The position numbers and the translations under genes are program-made. A stretch of DNA of 64,000 nucleotides from Synaphobranchus kaupii (Eukaryota; Chordata; Actinopteri; Anguilliformes; Synaphobranchidae): positions 25,736,895 through 25,800,894 of the forward strand of contig CM056385.1 of assembly GCA_029718625.1 (NCBI GenBank). The letters are read 5' to 3'. This document shows positions 59,001-64,000 of the stretch, in pieces; the first letter of the stretch is position 1, and every line of letters starts with the position of its first letter. The notes under the pieces were generated by a model, which was given only the letters and a program-made list of their open reading frames with translations, made no database searches and was not told the origin of the DNA.

Positions 59001-61984
59001 TGAAGCTGATGCTTGACTGAGAAAGGACCATTCATTTGCCAAATGCATGTTGCCTCGATTCCTCCGTCCTCGTATCTGACCCTTGCATCCTTTCCTCGCA
59101 TCCTCCATTGGGCGAAGCAAAGTAGCGGGGAAAGGATGCGAGGAAAGGAGTGAAAATAAGCCATTGGAATGAACCCACGCAGTCTCTCTGGGCACTGACC
59201 ACCTACTTTGTCCAGTGCTATGAGACTGAGCCATCATGCACATTTCACCTGCATTGCTAAGGCTGATGTACCTTCTCCACACTTTTATTTCTCTGAAATG
59301 ACTGCAGTCAATAAAAACGAACAGTGAGCAATGCACCCTCGATCTTATTAAAAACCATATAGTATCCAAATATGATTCTGCTTGAAGCAATAAGTTATAA
59401 GTACATGTCGATCTCTTGATGCTGAATGAGATTTTATATCTTTGCTCACTTAAGGACACACAGGTTTGTCTGTGAAGCCCGGCAACCTAGCTGCTTGTAG
59501 TAAATGATTTATTGCTATACGCAACTATGATTCTTAATCATATCCTTTACTATTTTGTATTCCTTGTAATCTATAATCTATTTCTCATGAAAATGCACCA
59601 CTTGCAATACAATAAGATTTGAAGACCAATGATTGCAAGAGAGCTCAGCATTTTTTGACAGATATTTCTTGATTGTTATACTTGACTTCCAAAGTCAAAG
59701 TTAATAGAAAATCCATTTTGAATGCTCTTCTTTGCAAATTAAATGCTGAAACTGGAATAGACTACACCAAAATGCCAGGTGAAAATGGATAATTCTTGAT
59801 GTGACCAATCACAACCGTTCTCTATTGAAAAGCCATTTAATAGAAGTAGTAATGGTAACACCATTTATAAATCATAAAGTATTTTACAAATATTGATCAT
59901 CTCAATATGTGTCAGAAAGGACAGACCATGATCAAATCTCAGACAGCTAAAAAGCAAGACTTTTCTTGTGTAGGAGTTCCATAACTGAGGAGTCAGGGCG
60001 GCAGAATTGAGAAGTAACGATTGTGTTACTTTTAGTTATATTGCTGGGTGATCCGAAGCAATCGCTTGTATTCCAGGTGCTGATGTTCCAGACTGCCACA
60101 AGATTGCAGGCCTTTCACAAGAAATAAAGGTCTCATAAGATTGTGTCACTTTACTTCACTTTCCTAGAAAAGCCTTATTTTCAGCTCACACTCCAACCAT
60201 ATACCAGCTCACAGACCCAGCTACAGCAGAAATGGAACTTATTTCTGCTGCGAGTGATTCTACTTCCCCTGCCTGCTATTACTAATGAAGGCATTTCAAG
60301 GTCCTCTATCCCCCGGATTTCAAAGGATCTGAAAGTAAGCCTGAAATGGCCATGCAAATCTCTTGACCTTGATTAAAGTAAATACAATGGGTCAAACGCC
60401 TGCATGCATAATTAAAACACGCACAGCAAATGCACCCTTCAGCAACCCCCGCATTTTTTTCTGTTCTTCTGTCTGATATGAACTGCATGTACCTCCCTGC
60501 CCCCCATGAGCAGTAATGAGTAATGAGCAGCACATGACGTCTATTCACTGCAAAACTACACCAAGCATTCGACCAAAATCACGTGAATCCTCAACTCTCT
60601 GCTACAGGAAATACTATGATAGAATTTATGTAGTCAGTCATTCAGAGAGAGGAAATGCTCCAAGGGCCCAAGAAAACAAGAACACTCTTCCTGGTCTCCA
60701 AAGTGAAATTATCCAGCAGACTAAAATGTCTGCAGCGGTGCTCCTGGCCGAATTCGCTTTTTATCTCCACTATGGATGGAGGACAGAGACACATATATTC
60801 CCTACATGGGAAATGTAGTACATAAGATCACACGTATTAGACTGGTGAGACTCTGGATCCTCTCTGTGGCTCAGCGCTGACCTTGACTAAAGATCCACTG
60901 TGGGAAAATTTAATTACCATCACTTTCCTCGAGGGCCAGAGTGCAGAGCAGACTGAGTTCAGTCACGTCAGTGTACTATCCTTCACTGTAACCAGCATTG
61001 TGTGATACAGGGTCCTTGTGTCCTGACCTGACTAACGCTCCCCTGGGTTCAGTTACTAGGCAACAAAGGTTGATGAGGTACACGGGTGAGAGGAGAAACT
61101 GGATACCTTGCAGGGAGATGAGCCTGTGATCATTAATCTTAGGTGCCCTTTCAGGTGTGTGGGTTTCTGTTCTGAAAATATGCACACGGCTTCACATGCA
61201 TTTGAACCTCTCTGATAAATTAAGTGAGAGTTTATTTAGTCGAGGCTCTTGTGTACCTGAGACTCACACAAATCTACCAACATGCTTAGAATGTTATAAA
61301 ATGTGTTTTCTGTCATGAATTCATATTTCTACATTAATGAGGCAGAGACTTCACTTTGAATACCCGATTAATATCCACAAATTAATATGAATATGAATCT
61401 GATCCTTGAAATACTATCTGAGGAGACATGTCCGATCAGATAATATTGCTTGAATTATGCCTCTTCATATTACCATTCATGTTTTAGCTTTCTTTAGTAG
61501 TCCAATAACCTTTAGTATGAAATATATATATTTTAAATTAGTTTGTATCAATTACCATCTTCAACAACCCTTTCCTAGTATGATAAATAGTAGTTTAAAG
61601 GGTATTTTTAAACAGGCTTTCAGGCAGAGAGATATGGGCAGAGAAAAGAGCATCCATCAAAAGAGGCTTCAGTTTTATTTATACCAATGATGGTTTTTGT
61701 TCCTTGCCAATTAGACCCATTTTTGTTTCATGCAGCTGTTCTTGCTCACGTTTCCTTTGTTCAGCTGCATTTTGAATGCCAGATCACTATTTCCATCGAT
61801 TCCTCTGAGCCTAAATGGCCACCGCTTCAAGAATAGAGACAGGGGGCCTTATTCACAAAATGTTATTCAATTAAATTTTGTTCGTATTTTGGCATTCATA
61901 AAAGTTTTCATATGTGAGATCTGTTTGTACGTACAAATCAACTTTACACCGGCTCAGGACCATGCATAGCACATTTGTAAATTC

Positions 61985-62468
61985 AAAATGATGCTAAATG
62001 TAGCTTCTGAATGTCTATGCAAAATGTGGGCTGGTGGGACCCATGACAGCTTCAATCTGCGGGGCAGTTCAGTTGACACTTGTTTGGAGAATGGTGCTGT
62101 GAGAGACAGCTGGCTTATTGGTAAGAATATATTTATCAAATCGCTCTTCACTGTCATGTGTTTAGGATCAGAGTATATAGATTCCTAACTACCTCTTTCA
62201 ATAATTAGAGGACACGGGTTACCCGCTTAAACCCTGGCTGATTCCATTAACCAACCCACAGACACCGCAGGAGCTGGCTTCGGCAAACACCATCACGCGG
62301 TCTGTCATCGAGCGGACCAACGGCGTGTTGAAGGGGCAATTGCTGTGCTTGAGCACGACAGGCAGCACCTTTATCTATAAACCTGAAGTGTGCAAAATAA
62401 TATTGGCCTGCTGTATCCTGCACAATATGGCCATGAAAAAAGCCCGTCCTATACCCCAATCCACCTGA
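61985..62468 (+). pseudogene. PIF/Harbinger transposase, C-terminal remnant with possible intron
   Basis: The frame at 61988-62120 gives KMWAGGTHDSFNLRGSSVD, then ENGAVRDSWLIG. The family sequence resumes after 62208 as DTGYPLKPWLIPLTNPQT, RSVIERTNGVLKGQLLCL and KIILACCILHNMA before a stop at 62468. GGTHDSF, GYPL-PWL and ERT-GVLK are hallmarks of the Harbinger DDE transposase (HARBI1 family). An 88-bp segment between them starts gtaaga and ends attag, so it could be a real intron. The N-terminal half is not recognisable. Confidence 0.8.
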
Positions 62469-63192
62469 ACTAGGGCTGCTGTTGGATAAACCAGCACACG
62501 AACTTGACAATGTGGCCGCAATTAGAATGCGCCAGCAATTTCAAACCACTATTTACATGCACAAAAAAAACTATAAAATGATGAATTCAACATTTTATTT
62601 ATTTCCAGGCTGCAAGAAGGACCACAGCGCTTAGCAGATGGAGGCAATGTGCTTGTCTGATGCAGAAAGTTTTGAAGAACCTTGGCCACCCCCTGTAGCA
62701 TGTGTGCGCAGCTATGCGTTTCTTTACTTCCATTTTACTGGCAATCCTTTTTTTTATTACTTTAACAGTTAGTGTGATGGGTGATCCTGCATTGACAGCA
62801 CATGTTATCTCCTGCTAGGCCTTCACTTTACCAGTTCCTATGACACTGGTACTGACAATAGTCATTTTTTCCCCCCTTGACTGAACATCTGCTCATAAAA
62901 CTTTAAGATTTCAGTGTCGGAATAATTGCTTTTCTTTTGCTTTTTCTGGGCCATTTTGAGTTTGTATGCACCTATAAATGGAATGTTCAACTTCCATATA
63001 TGGTCGTTGTAGGCAATTCACGGGTGTGGATTTATGCTAATTACAAAAAAAGGTATACACGGGCATGTCATTTATGATGAATCTTAATGTGTGAACATGT
63101 GCTCATGAATACAACAAATCTGCCTTTCCAACACGGATTGATGAATCCGGTGTTTTGTGTTGTCTTGTTTAATTTTCATTTTTATGTACGCT

Positions 63193-63290
63193 AGGGTTGT
63201 CACGATACCAGAATTTGAAACTTCGATACGATACTAGTATAAGAAAACGATACTCGATACCTCTTTCGATACCACGGCACACAAAAAAAA
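63193..63290 (+). repeat. Dispersed fish repeat with GATAC motifs
   Basis: AGGGTTGTCACGATACCAGA followed by repeated TCGATACGATAC and GATACTCGATACC. This is a common interspersed motif in fish DNA. The family is not named. Confidence 0.5.
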
Positions 63291-63451
63291 GTCCTAGGCA
63301 CACAAAATAGGATACATTTTTTAAAAATTATTATTAACAACCTGCACACAGTGCTGGTACAGAAAAAGTGACTGAACACAGAACAAGATTAACATTATTA
63401 TTACTATTCTTAATTGTTTTCCTACCTTGTAGGCCTACACATTATTTATAA

Positions 63452-63960
63452 TAATAATAATAATAATGCATGCCATTTATATAGCGCCTTTCTAGATACT
63501 CAAAGCGCTTTACAATGATGAGGGGGAAACTCGCCTCTACCACCACCAATGTGTAGCACCCACCTGGGTGATGCAACGGCAGCCATTTTGCGCCAGTATG
63601 CTCACCACACATCAGCTGAAGTGGAGAGGGAGAGAATAATTTTTTTTAGCCAATTAAACTGGAGGATGATTAGGTGGCAGATTGAATGAGCCTGGGTTGG
63701 GAGTTTAGCCAGGACACCGGGGAAACCCCTACTCTTTACGATAAGTGTCATGGGATCTTTAATGACCACAGTGAGTCAGGACCTCGGTTTAATGTCTCAT
63801 CCAAAAGACGGCATCTCCTACAGCACAGTGTCCCCATCACTGCACTGAGGCATTGGGGTTTATTTGACCAGAGGGAAGACTGCCCCTACTGGCCCACCAA
63901 CACCACTTCCAGCAGCAACTTAGTTTTCCCCAGAGGTCTTCCATCCAAGTACTAACCAAG
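63452..63960 (+). repeat. Dispersed fish repeat with TATAGCGCCTTTCTAG start
   Basis: GCCATTTATATAGCGCCTTT, then CTCAAAGCGCTTTACA, then CACCAATGTGTAGCACCCAC, and later ATCTTTAATGACCACAGTGA and GTCTCATCCAAAAGACGGCA form a widely seen teleost repeat. The open frame at 63686-63955 is part of it and is not called as a gene. It may run past the window edge. Confidence 0.6.
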
Positions 63961-64000
63961 TCCACAACCTGCTTAGCTTCAGCCATTCAGCAGGCGCAGA

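Larger units (their letters stand above)
52491..64000. other. tenm3 intron, 5' end of window
   Basis: Upstream intron on the minus strand. It holds Harbinger-type elements at 54507-54670 and 55504-56047, a transposase remnant at 61985-62468 and dispersed repeats after 63193. No earlier teneurin exon was recognised. 56050-61980 is AT-rich with no nameable element; near 57605-57680 there are ATT/ATA simple repeats. Confidence 0.6.

Noticed and set aside
63686..63955. 89-codon plus frame near the window end
   Set aside because: It lies within a dispersed fish repeat and shows no protein family.
1..64000. CRISPR arrays, operons, bacterial promoters
   Set aside because: Direct repeats here are head-to-tail minisatellites without spacers, and the DNA is vertebrate with spliced exons.
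52397..64000. An earlier teneurin exon in the upstream intron
   Set aside because: I looked on the minus strand for typical N-terminal cytoplasmic-domain sequence and found none; the previous exon must be beyond 64000.

Overview
The window is vertebrate nuclear DNA, almost certainly from a teleost fish. It is AT-rich, most of it is intron, and it is full of microsatellites, minisatellites, L2 LINE remains, Tc1/mariner, PIF/Harbinger and TTAA-flanked DNA elements. The species cannot be named from the sequence.

The only host gene recognised is a teneurin, best matching teneurin-3 (tenm3), on the minus strand. Six consecutive coding exons cover the second half of the cytoplasmic domain (52166-52396), the end of the cytoplasmic domain plus the transmembrane start (37502-37741), the juxtamembrane segment (19313-19471), two extracellular linker exons (11745-11953, 9634-9844) and the first EGF repeat (8176-8277). 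All splice sites are canonical GT/AG and the phases chain as 2-2, 1-1, 1-1, 0-0, 1-1. This works only if three cytosine runs in the two 5'-most exons are each read one base shorter than written, which points to homopolymer over-calling rather than gene death. The start codon and earlier cytoplasmic exons lie beyond 64000. EGF2 and everything after it lies beyond position 1.

Region by region: 1-8175 is intron holding a 27-copy 31-bp array and a roughly 52-copy 41-bp array whose units carry splice-site-like motifs. 8176-11953 holds three exons, and long UG-type repeats in the transcript abut one of the acceptors. 11954-37501 is two large introns around the juxtamembrane exon, with palindromic elements, two large direct copies of one DNA element on either side of that exon, and a nested L2/MITE. 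37742-52165 is an intron with an apparently full-length non-LTR retrotransposon inserted in a 47-bp minisatellite, a dead Tc1 element and two copies of a palindromic Tc1-like MITE. 52397-64000 is intron with Harbinger remains.

The most striking item is the retrotransposon at 43706-46964: one intact 1034-codon ORF (endonuclease plus reverse transcriptase), a target-site duplication and a (GAA)n tail. The first 88 nt after its 5' junction fold, by hand pairing, into the nested double pseudoknot of an HDV-like self-cleaving ribozyme. The ORF start codon lies inside the P4 stem. The predicted cleavage site falls within one base of the insertion junction.
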